From: Candidatus Wallbacteria bacterium
GTDB taxonomy: Bacteria > Muiribacteriota > UBA6191 > JACPRK01
Assembly (NCBI GenBank): GCA_016213845.1
Contig: JACQZN010000007.1
Coordinates: 1 to 33,165, forward strand
Direction: 5' to 3'
DNA length: 33,165 nt
The translations under genes and the position numbers were made by a program. This document shows, piece after piece, positions 1-9,767 of this stretch. Every line of letters starts with the position of its first letter. Position 1 is the stretch's first letter. Below the pieces are notes generated by a model, which saw only the letters and a program-made list of their open reading frames with translations, was not told the origin of the DNA and ran no database searches.

Positions 1-3000
1 CGAGGCCCTGGGCACGCTGTTGAAGGGGGAGTCGACCACGATGTCGATGGACGTGGTCGCCTCGAGCCGGCCGTCGCTCACGGTCAGCTCGAAGCCGTAG
101 ACGCGCGAGACGAGCGGAGTGAAGGACGGCCGCGCGGCGGTCTCCGAAGACAGCACCACCGTCGGCCCGGCCACCTGTCTCCAGCGGACGCCCAGCGCGG
201 CGCCCTCGGGGTCGAAGCTCTCGTCGGCGTCGAGCTGGACGGCCAGCGTTCCACCGGCCGGGATCCGGACGCGGTTTTCACCGGCAACGCTCGACACGGG
301 TGAGGCCAGGCGGGCCCTGGCCACGGGGGGCCGGTCGCTCCCCGTCCCCGCGACGTCGACGCGCACGCGAGCAGGCTCGCTGTTGACGCCACCGGCCGTG
401 ACGACCAGCTCGAACACGTAGGTCCCGGCCATCACGGGCGTCGCGGCCGCGATCGCCTCGGCGGCCGCTTCCAGCGTGACCGGCGGCCCCGAGACTTTCG
501 TCCACTGGTAGGCCAGCGTCGCGCCCCCTCGAACCACGCTGCCTGTGCCGTCGAGGATTGCGGTCTCGCCCAGCGCCAGCACGCGGTCGGGACCGGGCAC
601 GGCCAGCGGAAGCGACTGAGAGGCTCCGTTCACTCGGATCGAGACGTTGTCCGGCGCGCTCTCCAGCCCGTCGTCGAAGCCGTCGGTGACCGTGAGCTGG
701 AAGACGTACACCCCCGCCGCGCGCGCGTCGAAGGAAGGCGCCGAGGAGGTCGAGCCGGTCAAGGTCACGCGCGCCACGCCGGGCGGCCCGCTCGTCTGCG
801 TCCACCGGTAAGAAAGCGGCAGGCCGGGCGCATCGGGATCGACGCTCTCGTGCGCGTCGAGGACGACGCGGCTGCCGGCGTCGACCGTCTCGTCCAGCCC
901 CGCATCGGCCCTGGGCGCCAGCACGCGCGCCTCGGGGTCCATCGCCCGGACCACGGTCTTCGCGGTTGGGGAGGCAAGCCCCAGCGGGTCGGTCACCCGC
1001 AGCGTGAACTCGTAGCGGCCCGCGCGGACGGGAGTGAAGCTCGGTCCGGGTCCGGCAGGATCGACCAGCGAGACAGCGGCCGGGTTGGCGGCCGACGGTG
1101 TCCAGGTGTAGGTGAGGAGGTCGCCGTTGGGATCCGAGGAAGCCGTCCCGTCGAGCTGCACTCGCTGGTTCACGGACACGGTCTGCTCCGGCCCCGCCGC
1201 CGCCGTCGGCGCCACGTTGGCCACGGAGACGCTGGCCTGCGCTGCGGGCGATTCAACCTTCCCGTCCGAGACGACGAGGCGGTAGACATAGGTCCCCGCT
1301 GCCCGCACGACGGCCGAAGGCAGCGCTGCGCCGGCACGCTGCAGCACCGATTGAGGCCCGGATTGCTGGGTCCAGGCGAAACCGAGCGAGTCCCCGTCGG
1401 GATCGCTGGAGCCGCTGCCGTCCAGCGTCGCCACGCGCGGCCCGGTACCACGGGCGCTCGACACGCCCTCGCGCGCGCGCGCCACGGGCGGGCTGTTGCC
1501 GGCGTGGCTCGGATCGGTCCCCTGGGCGACCTCCACGGAATCGCTGGCGCCGTCGCCATCGGTGTCGGCCAGCCGCGCATCCGTACCGGCGCCGAACTCC
1601 TGCAGCGCCGTCAGACCATCCGCATCCGCGTCCGAAGCGGCGTCCGTCGCATTCGACGGGTCCAGCCCGGAGGCGCGCTCGAAAGCGTCGGGCAATCCGT
1701 CGCCATCCGAGTCGAGTTGCACGGAGACCACCACGTCAGCACCCGCGTTCCCGGCCGGGTCCACGCACCGCACCCGGATCACGGGCCGGTCGCCAGAGAG
1801 CGTGACCGCCTGGTCGAACCGGCCGCCCGAGACCACAGCCTGCCGGGGCGAATCGCCGTCCGCCGAGACGGTCACGGCGACCCGGTCGGAGGCGTCGGCC
1901 ACAGATCCGGAGACCAGCACCGCACCGCCAACGACCGCACCGGACCCTGGGAAACTCAATCGCGCCACCGGAGCGATCGTGTCCGTAACGAACGCGGCCG
2001 CGGACGTGAACGGCTCCGCGTCGACTCCGAAGACGTCCCTCCCCCCCGTGATCGTCAAACGGTTGGCGCCGTCCCGGTTGAAGGTCCCGTTGTCTGCCGG
2101 GATCACGTATCCGAGCGTCCAGGTCCGGCCGCCGCCGGTCATCGCCACCGCAGCCAGATCGTTCGTCCCGGGCTGGTCGACGGAGGCCACGGGCGCGCTC
2201 GCCAGCTCACGGTCGTACTCCGCCACGATCGTCATCGGCCCGGCGCCCGCCGCTGCCGCGTTGACCCGGGACACCGTGAGCCGTGTCACCCGCGGGCGGC
2301 CGGTCGTGCCCGCCAGCACGCGGACGGGGGACGCCGAGACCGCCGTGTTGCTGGCGTCGGACTCGTCGGGCTCTGGAACCGAGCCGCTCAGGTCGACCCG
2401 CACCACGACGAAGTAGTCGCCGGGCGCAAAGCTGCCCGGAAGCGGGAACCGGCCCTCCAAGGCGCTCGACTCGCCGGACGAGAGCGCCCCGACGCGCACC
2501 GAACCGACGAACGCGTCGCCGGTGCTCGGGACGGCGTCCGTCGAGAGAAAGAACCCGGCGTCGCTGGCGCCCGCCGTCGCCGACCCGGTGTTCCGAACCG
2601 AGAACGAGAGCGTCAGCTCGTCGCCGCCGCCCGAGACGATGGCCGCCGGGCCCGAGACCGACTGCGCCGTGAGCTCCGCCGCGCCTCCGATGCTCACCGG
2701 CGCCCCCAGGTCTCGCGCATTGTTCGACTCGTCCTCCTCGGACAGCGCGTTGCCCGGGTCGACGACCGCCACCAGCCGGTACGCCCCCGGCGTCACGAAG
2801 GCCGGCACGGCGAAGGTCGTGCTCACGCTCGCCTGCCCCCCGGCCGCGATGTCCCCCGGGAAGACTGCCGGCTTCAGCACCAGATCCGAAGCGTCGATGA
2901 CGTCGTCGAACGAGAGCACGATACGGCTCAGGATCGGCCCTGTCGCGTTGGCGTTGCCCCCATTGCCGATCGTCAGCTCCGCCGGCGCAGACACCCCCGT

Positions 3001-6000
3001 CCGGAGCAGCTCCGGCGCGACGAACGCGTCGATCCGCAGGTCCGGCGCGCCCCGCAGAACGATCCCCGCCACCGAGGTGTTGTTCGACTCGTCGTCCTCG
3101 ACCGCCACGCCCGTCGCGTCCACCCTCAGCAGCAGCTTGTACGCTCCTGGCGGCCGCCGCGGCAGCGTCACGTTCTGCGAGCGCGTCGTCTCCGAGGTCT
3201 GCGGCAGCCCGGCCACCGTGTACTCGGCCAGCTGGACGTCTCCGGCATCCACGATCGCGTCGGTCGACAGGAACAGCCGGTTGACGAAATCGCCGGTCAC
3301 CGGCAACGGGCCCCGGTTGCGCACCCGCAGCGTCACCGGCAGGATGCCGCCGACCACGGCGCTCGTCGGAGCCAGGGGCGTCAGCGCCACCAGGTCCGGC
3401 CCCGCAAGCACGGGCCCCACGGCCAGCGTCGCCGGCGCCAGCACCGAGTTGTTCCGCTCGTCGGCCTCCAGCACCCGGTCGTCCCCGTCGCACAGGAGCC
3501 CGACGAAGTAGGCCCCCGTGGCGAGCACCGTCGGCACTGCGGCCGAGGTCACGTCGCTGAAGCTGGAACCTGCCGGAAGAGTCGGAAGCTCCAGCGACGC
3601 CAGTTGGGTGTCCGGCGGACCGACCGAGCTGTCCGTGGACGCGAAGAACTGGATCCGGAAGGCAGGTGCCGGACGCCCCCCGGCGTTGCGCACCGTCCAT
3701 GAGAGCGAAAGCGCTTGTCCGGTCTCTACCCTGGGCGGCGAAAAGTTGACCGTGCCAGCCGCCAGATCCGCCAGCGTCAGGCTGGTCGAAACCGAGACCA
3801 GGTCCGACGCCAGCAGGTTGTTCGCCTCGTCGGCCTCCGGAATCCGGTTGGCCGGATCACTCTGAATCAGCACGAAGTAGTTCCCCACCGGCTGGTTCGA
3901 GGGCACGGTGAAGAACCCCTGAAGCGTCGTGCGCCCGCCGACCGCCAGGGTAGCGCTCGAGAGCGTCCCGAGGACGACGTCCGTCCCGGCGTCCACGACC
4001 TTGTTCGTGCTCAGGAAGAACCGCACGTCGAACGTCCCCGACTCCAGGGTGCCGCGGTTCTCGACCGTGGCCGCCACGGAGAGCTGCCCGCCGACCTGCA
4101 CCTCCCTGGGCACGGTCACCACCAACGGCGCCAGGTCCACGCGCCCGCCGCCGGCCGGGCCGACCGTGAGACGCGTGAACGCCGGCAGGTCGTTGTTCGC
4201 CTCGCCCGCGGCGATGTCACCGAGCGGGTCGCCCTCGATCACGCGGTTGTCCGGATCGACGATGACGCCGGGGAAGTACGTTCCGGCCGGAAGCGTCGAG
4301 GGCAGCGTGACGCTGCGGCTCTCCACGGAAACTCCTCCCGTCGCCAGGGGCCCGACCGAGAAGGTCCCAATTCGCAGGTCGGTCGTCGTGATCACCGCGT
4401 CGGTGGAAAGAAAGTACGCCTCGTCGGCCGTTCCGACGAGGCTGCCCCGTCCCAGGTTCTCGATGCGCCTCGAGAGGGTGATGGCGGAACCCGCGGTTCC
4501 CGCCGTCGGACCCGAAAGGTCCGTCGGCACCAGATCGGGCAGCACCCCGTTGGCGCGCACGGTCACCGACGAGGTCGTCGCCAGGGCGTTGTTGCTCTCC
4601 AGACTCTCGTCCACCACGCCGCTGGCGTCGACGATCAGCCCGATGAAAAAGGTCCCGCCCGGCGTGTTCTGCGGCAGCTGAACGGTCCGCGTCGCCGTGT
4701 TCGAAGCACCCGGCCCGAGCGTCGTCCCGATGAAGCTGGCCAGCGGTAGATCCGCCGTCGTGATCCGCGAGTCGACGGAGAGATAGGCCACTTCAGAGAA
4801 CCCGCGCACGGTGGCGAACTGCGAGGCGTTGCGCACCGTCCGCACCAGCTGGAAGGGCTGCGTCGCGTCGATGCTGGCCGGGACGCTCACCGATTCGAGC
4901 ACCAGGTCCGCCTTCTGCGACGGCGTCACCACCGTCGGCGCCAGCGCCGCTTGCCCGTTGTTCGACTCGTCGATCTCCAGCACCCGGTCGTCCGGGTCGG
5001 CCAGGACCCCGAAAAAGTAGCTGCCCGCGGCCAAGGTCGCCGGGATCGTCACCAACCGCGTCTCGCTCGACACCGCCCCGGCGGCCAGCGGCGCGTTTCC
5101 GAAGGTCACGATCCGCTGGGCACCTTGCGAGACCGTACTGGATGTGGAGAGCACGAGCGCCTCCGAGAAGACCGACGTCATCGCCGCGTTGCCCTGGTTC
5201 TTGATGCTCCTCCGCACGCTCATCGAGGTCGCGGCCTCTACCTGCCCGGGCGCCTCGACGGAGACGACCGTCAGGTCGGGCAAGACCGGCTCGATCAAGT
5301 TCACCGTCGCCGTCGTGACCAACGTGTTGTCCGTCTCGTCGGACTCGTCGATCTCACCCCTGGGATCTACCCGCAGCGCGACGCTGTAGGCGCCCTGAGC
5401 GATGGCCGTGGGGACGTCGAGCGAGACCTCGAAGGCGCGGGTTGCACCGGCCGCCACGGTCTCGAAGGCGCGCAATCCAAGCGATACCGCCGAGCTCAGG
5501 TTGGTCCGGCTCTTGGAGAGGAGGAACTCGCCCTGGAACGAGCCCGAGGCGCCGTTGCCGCGATTGGCGATGGACGGCCGCGCCACCAGCCTGCCGCCAA
5601 GGAACGCGGTGGAAGGGATGGCCATCGCCACCGGTTCCAGGTCGGCCAGTATCGGCGGCGCAAGCGCCGTCGGCGTCGCTGGCGCGAAGGAGTTGTTCGT
5701 CTCGGTGGCCTCGTTCACCGCGTTGGCCGGATCGGCGATGGCGCCGGCGAAGTAGTCGCCCGCGGCCAGGGTCGCCGGCACGGTCAGGGTGGCCGAGACG
5801 CGCTGCTGCGCGGACGCCGCCAGCCCTGGGAGCGGAATGTCGACCGGCCCGAAGACCGGCGCCAGCGGTGTCCTGGTGCGTGAGAGCAGGAAGCGCACGG
5901 CAAAGGTCGCCGTGATGTCGGAACCGCCGTTGTTCACGACGTCGGCCGTGAGGCTGAGACTGCGCCCCAGGCTCCCGGCAGCGGGAGCCGCCAGCGCCAC

Positions 6001-8670
6001 GATCTCGAGGTCGGGCGCCGACGGAGGCGGGGCGAGCAAGATCCCGCCCGCGTCGGCTATGCCGTTGTTGTCCTCGCGCGCCTCGGCGACCGTGTTGTCG
6101 AGATCGAGCAGCGCGCCCAGGAAGTAGGTGCCAGGAAGCACCGAGGCCGGCAGCGGCGCGGGCACCGAGCGGTCGATCCGCTGCCGCGGGGACACGCCAT
6201 TGGTCGAGAAGGTCGTCAGACGGATGTCGGAGGGAGCGATCTGGGCGTCGGTGGATAGAAAGACGCCGCTGGAGAAGAGGCCCGTGATGGCCGTGTCGCC
6301 GGCATTCTCGAACGCGACGCTGACCAGCACGGTGGCGCCCACGCTGGCGCTGCGCGGGCCCAGCGCCCGCAGCGCGGCCAGGTCGCCCTGCGAGGGCGGC
6401 GCGCCCAGCTGGGTCGGCGATGCAGCGGCCACGGTGTTGTTGCCCTCCGCGGCCTCCGAGATCGCACCGTCGAAATCGACCAGCAGGCCGACGAAGTAGC
6501 TGCCCTGTGCCAGCGCCGCCGGCACCGTGGCGGTGCGGCTGTCGTCGAAACCCTCTCCGGGGCCCAGCGCGTTCAGCCCGAATGAGGCCAGCAGCGCGTC
6601 GGTCCCGGCGATCTGCTGGTCAGTCGAAAGCACGTAACGGTTGGAGAAGCTCGAGCTGACGCCGGTGCTGCCTCGGTTCTCCACGCGCGCCGCGACGGCA
6701 AGCGACCCGCCCGGAAATGAGGACGAGGCGCCGGTCACGCTGGCCGCCACCAGGTCCGCGGGCGTGTTGGGGCTCACCACGCTCAGAGCGTTCTGGGCCG
6801 TGGCGGTGTTGTTCGTCTCGCTCGACTCGGCGACCACGGCCGTGCGGTCTGCGACGACTCCGACGAAGTACTGTCCCAGCGCCGTGTTGGCCGGGACCGT
6901 GACATCCCTGGAGTCATTGACGCCAGCGCCTGCATCGAGTCCATTGACGGCAAAGGTCGCCAGCACCGGATCGGTGCCCGAGACCGTCCGGGACCGCGAG
7001 AGCACATAACTGCAACCGAAGTTCGCAGAGGCCCCCGCGACGCCCCGGTTCTCGATCCTCGTGGACACGGGAATCACGCCGCCGGGCGTCGCCGAGGCAG
7101 GCCCGCTCACGCTGGCCACGACCAGGTCCGGCGAGGTCGCCGTGCCGAGGAGCGATAGGCGCCACCGGTTGAGCCGCCCGGTGTTCGAGGAGACCTGGTC
7201 CTGAAGCTGCAACCGCCAGGTTCCGGAGCCGTTCTTACCGTTGAACGCCGAGAGATTTTGGCCCGTGGCGACCGAGGCGTCGAACGGCTCGTACCAGTTG
7301 AAGAGGTCGCGACGCGCTGGCGTGTTCGTGCGGCTGTGAAGCGTGACAGCGGTGCCATCCGGGTGCAGCAGCCGCACCACCAGATCCGTCGCGGCCCGGT
7401 GGCCGACGTCGGTGAAGACGCGCACGCCGGTCAACGAGATCGAGAGCGGCACCGAAAGCGTGGTCTCGACGTTCGCCCCGGCGTCTGGGATTGCCAGCGC
7501 CGGTGAGGCCTCGAAGAGATTGGGACGGAAGAAGTCGGCGGAGCGACGGGCCAGCAGCCGATCGAAGTCGGTCTTCAGGAACGCCGCGCCGTGCTGGCGG
7601 AACCAGCCCTGGTAGAAGTTCTCGAAGGTCGTGTCGCGCCCACTGCCGAACTGCTGCGCCATCACGTCGAAGATCCGGTCGGTGCCGTCGGTCAGCGAGA
7701 CGGAGTCGTCGTCGGTGCCAGGCGAGGAGTCCGAGGTCGACGAGGTGTCGAACAGGTCCCAGAGGATCGACTCCACTGAGGTCTCCGTGTCGGGGCCCGT
7801 GGCCAGGGCCGAGTTGCTCGGCGTCTCCATCTCGAAGAAGCTCACGCCGCTCCCCGTGATGTCGCGCTGCTCGGCCTTCCCCTGCACGGCGCCCGACCAC
7901 CAGTAGGCCGACCCCTCCGACCAGGCCACACGCAGGTCCTGGTGCTCGTCGGATTGGGCGTGCTGCCCGCCGGGCGAGTCGTCGCGGCTGAAGTTGGCCT
8001 GCATGTAATGGCCCGTCTCGTGGATGATGACGTCGTCGTCGTACTCGTCGGTGTCGCTCGACGCGCCCAGAAGGAAGATGGCGTTGAGCGAGGGCTGGAA
8101 GAAGGTGCCGTTGGTGCTCCCGACTTCCCAGAAGAACGTCAGCCTGGGCGGAACCTGCCCCGTGAGCGTCCGGATGAGCTGCTGACACTTGACGCCCTGG
8201 TCGAAGATGTTGAACGCCCCCGCGGCGCTGGCGACCGGAATGTCGATGTCGATCGAGCTCGCCAGGTTGGTGTTGACGCTCTGGTTCTGGGAGCGAGCCG
8301 TGTGCGTGGCCTGCGCCGTGTTGTTGTTGGCGACGACCAACCGGAAGTTGCCCGTGAGCTGCGAGGCGTAGACCCGCAGGAAGAGCGTCTGCGTCCCTCG
8401 ATCCGGCACCGTGACCGAGTAGTTCCCGCTCTCGTTGGTACTTCCCGAGCCGAGCACCGTCGCATCCGACAGCACGATTTCCACCTGGTTGAACCGGCAC
8501 GGCAGAAACTGCGACGTCCCGAACCCACTGTTCGTGACGGGCCGGTCCTCGTAGCGCGCCCTGCCCGAGATCGTGCCTGCGCCCGCGCTGCCGCTCGCCG
8601 CCAGCCAAGTGCCCAAAGCCACTAGCAGCGCCGTACGCCCGAACCGCGTGTGATGCGCAGACCCTCTCAT
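1..8670 (-). CDS. Giant secreted metallopeptidase-like protein with P domain, CARDB and PKD repeats (C-terminus off the left edge)
   Basis: One frame stays open from the ATG at 8670-8668 to base 1, giving 2,890 visible codons; frame phase was checked at several points and no shift was found. Residues 1-31 form a signal peptide ending SGSAGA. Residues about 33-120 look like a beta-sandwich. H217-E-T-G-H221 is an HExxH zinc motif and E252 in WSEGSAYWW is a plausible third ligand, a gluzincin-like arrangement. Residues about 385-505 match a proprotein convertase P domain (GSGTWRLQLQD). Thirteen CARDB-like repeats follow, then a short Ig-like segment, type-3 calcium repeats (DSDGDGLPDAFE, about 2316-2392), and at least five PKD-like domains (SSDPDGDSL, VSGPPVTLEA) to the edge. 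A role as a secreted protease or adhesin is inference; the anchor or sorting signal would lie outside the window. No strong Shine-Dalgarno precedes the start, which is chosen because it gives the signal peptide. Confidence 0.9.
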   Translation of the reverse strand, partial: MRGSAHHTRFGRTALLVALGTWLAASGSAGAGTISGRARYEDRPVTNSGFGTSQFLPCRFNQVEIVLSDATVLGSGSTNESGNYSVTVPDRGTQTLFLRVYASQLTGNFRLVVANNNTAQATHTARSQNQSVNTNLASSIDIDIPVASAAGAFNIFDQGVKCQQLIRTLTGQVPPRLTFFWEVGSTNGTFFQPSLNAIFLLGASSDTDEYDDDVIIHETGHYMQANFSRDDSPGGQHAQSDEHQDLRVAWSEGSAYWWSGAVQGKAEQRDITGSGVSFFEMETPSNSALATGPDTETSVESILWDLFDTSSTSDSSPGTDDDSVSLTDGTDRIFDVMAQQFGSGRDTTFENFYQGWFRQHGAAFLKTDFDRLLARRSADFFRPNLFEASPALAIPDAGANVETTLSVPLSISLTGVRVFTDVGHRAATDLVVRLLHPDGTAVTLHSRTNTPARRDLFNWYEPFDASVATGQNLSAFNGKNGSGTWRLQLQDQVSSNTGRLNRWRLSLLGTATSPDLVVASVSGPASATPGGVIPVSTRIENRGVAGASANFGCSYVLSRSRTVSGTDPVLATFAVNGLDAGAGVNDSRDVTVPANTALGQYFVGVVADRTAVVAESSETNNTATAQNALSVVSPNTPADLVAASVTGASSSFPGGSLAVAARVENRGSTGVSSSFSNRYVLSTDQQIAGTDALLASFGLNALGPGEGFDDSRTATVPAALAQGSYFVGLLVDFDGAISEAAEGNNTVAAASPTQLGAPPSQGDLAALRALGPRSASVGATVLVSVAFENAGDTAITGLFSSGVFLSTDAQIAPSDIRLTTFSTNGVSPRQRIDRSVPAPLPASVLPGTYFLGALLDLDNTVAEAREDNNGIADAGGILLAPPPSAPDLEIVALAAPAAGSLGRSLSLTADVVNNGGSDITATFAVRFLLSRTRTPLAPVFGPVDIPLPGLAASAQQRVSATLTVPATLAAGDYFAGAIADPANAVNEATETNNSFAPATPTALAPPILADLEPVAMAIPSTAFLGGRLVARPSIANRGNGASGSFQGEFLLSKSRTNLSSAVSLGLRAFETVAAGATRAFEVSLDVPTAIAQGAYSVALRVDPRGEIDESDETDNTLVTTATVNLIEPVLPDLTVVSVEAPGQVEAATSMSVRRSIKNQGNAAMTSVFSEALVLSTSSTVSQGAQRIVTFGNAPLAAGAVSSETRLVTIPATLAAGSYFFGVLADPDDRVLEIDESNNGQAALAPTVVTPSQKADLVLESVSVPASIDATQPFQLVRTVRNASQFATVRGFSEVAYLSVDSRITTADLPLASFIGTTLGPGASNTATRTVQLPQNTPGGTFFIGLIVDASGVVDESLESNNALATTSSVTVRANGVLPDLVPTDLSGPTAGTAGSAITLSRRIENLGRGSLVGTADEAYFLSTDAVITTTDLRIGTFSVGPLATGGVSVESRSVTLPSTLPAGTYFPGVIVDPDNRVIEGDPLGDIAAGEANNDLPAFTRLTVGPAGGGRVDLAPLVVTVPREVQVGGQLSVAATVENRGTLESGTFDVRFFLSTNKVVDAGTDVVLGTLSSATLAVGGRTTLQGFFTVPSNQPVGNYFVLIQSDPANRIPEADEANNLLASDLVSVSTSLTLADLAAGTVNFSPPRVETGQALSLSWTVRNAGGRPAPAFRIQFFASTDSSVGPPDTQLASLELPTLPAGSSFSDVTSAAVPTVLATGAYFVGLLCDGDDRVLEADERNNSVLAPATLAVGPVLAGPDLVALTPLAPTSAVVGGILPVTLRVRNRGPLPVTGDFVNRLFLSTDAIVDAGDVQLAEYTVAGLPQTSETTRSQNVTLPRRPPGAYKLLLRVDATGVAVEDDESNNTSVAGIVLRGAPDLRIDAFVAPELLRTGVSAPAELTIGNGGNANATGPILSRIVLSFDDVIDASDLVLKPAVFPGDIAAGGQASVSTTFAVPAFVTPGAYRLVAVVDPGNALSEEDESNNARDLGAPVSIGGAAELTAQSVSGPAAIVSGGGDELTLSFSVRNTGSATAGASDAGFFLSTDAVPSTGDAFVGSVRVGALSSGESSALEGRFPLPGSFAPGDYFVVVRVDLSGSVPEPDESDASNTAVSASPVRVLAGTTGRPRVTRLTVSRVNAAAAGAGPMTIVAEYDRELASAPVASVDQPGTNDLAAVAMTGGGRTWTLGYVIPADNGTFNRDGANRLTITGGRDVFGVDAEPFTSAAAFVTDTIAPVARLSFPGSGAVVGGAVLVSGSVADASDRVAVTVSADGDSPRQAVVSGGRFDQAVTLSGDRPVIRVRCVDPAGNAGADVVVSVQLDSDGDGLPDAFERASGLDPSNATDAASDADADGLTALQEFGAGTDARLADTDGDGASDSVEVAQGTDPSHAGNSPPVARAREGVSSARGTGPRVATLDGSGSSDPDGDSLGFAWTQQSGPQSVLQRAGAALPSAVVRAAGTYVYRLVVSDGKVESPAAQASVSVANVAPTAAAGPEQTVSVNQRVQLDGTASSDPNGDLLTYTWTPSAANPAAVSLVDPAGPGPSFTPVRAGRYEFTLRVTDPLGLASPTAKTVVRAMDPEARVLAPRADAGLDETVDAGSRVVLDAHESVDPDAPGLPLSYRWTQTSGPPGVARVTLTGSTSSAPSFDARAAGVYVFQLTVTDGFDDGLESAPDNVSIRVNGASQSLPLAVPGPDRVLALGETAILDGTGSVVRGGATLAYQWTKVSGPPVTLEAAAEAIAAATPVMAGTYVFELVVTAGGVNSEPARVRVDVAGTGSDRPPVARARLASPVSSVAGENRVRIPAGGTLAVQLDADESFDPEGAALGVRWRQVAGPTVVLSSETAARPSFTPLVSRVYGFELTVSDGRLEATTSIDIVVDSPFNSVPRAS
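2310..7140 (-). repeat. Thirteen tandem CARDB-like repeats, about 124 residues each
   Basis: Within the giant gene, about 1,610 residues divide into 13 units. Each opens with a DLV-type strand (for example SPDLVVASVSGP, KADLVLESVSVP), has a VENRG or similar core, a YFLSTDAVI-type strand, a GTYFVGVIVDPDN-type strand, and closes on an ESNN motif. CARDB is a known immunoglobulin-like cell-adhesion-related domain. The units are clearly diverged at the protein level, so the array is an old duplication rather than recent slippage. The eighth unit carries an extra loop (EGDPLGDIAAGEANN) before its closing motif. Confidence 0.85.
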
Positions 8671-8693
8671 GTCGAGTCGAGAAATTTGCAAGG

Positions 8694-8699
8694 ATCGTA
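8694..8699 (-). promoter_or_regulatory. Possible extended -10 for the giant protease gene
   Basis: Read on the minus strand this is TACGAT preceded by TGG, an extended -10 type element about 24 bases before the ATG at 8670. No convincing -35 is seen. It sits in the 87-base divergent gap shared with moxR. Confidence 0.3.
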
Positions 8700-8743
8700 C
8701 CACGGCCAGTGAGTTCGCCTCTCGCTCGGCTCCCTGCTTTCGC

Positions 8744-8749
8744 TATAAT
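8744..8749 (+). promoter_or_regulatory. Consensus -10 (TATAAT) immediately before moxR
   Basis: A perfect TATAAT ends 8 bases before the ATG at 8758, so transcription would begin at about 8756-8757, practically on the start codon. There is no Shine-Dalgarno sequence in between, and no good -35 at 16-18 bases upstream. The arrangement predicts a leaderless mRNA. Confidence 0.55.
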
Positions 8750-8757
8750 CGCCCTGC

Positions 8758-9735
<978 letters not shown>

Positions 9736-9767
9736 CCGCCCGAATCCGGGCCTGCACGAGGAGCACC

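Noticed and set aside
850..6500. Long plus-strand open frames opposite the giant gene, including one of 950 codons
   Set aside because: They are Arg/Pro/Gly-rich with no family similarity and lie antisense to a continuous frame with clear CARDB and PKD domains; they are a by-product of high G+C.
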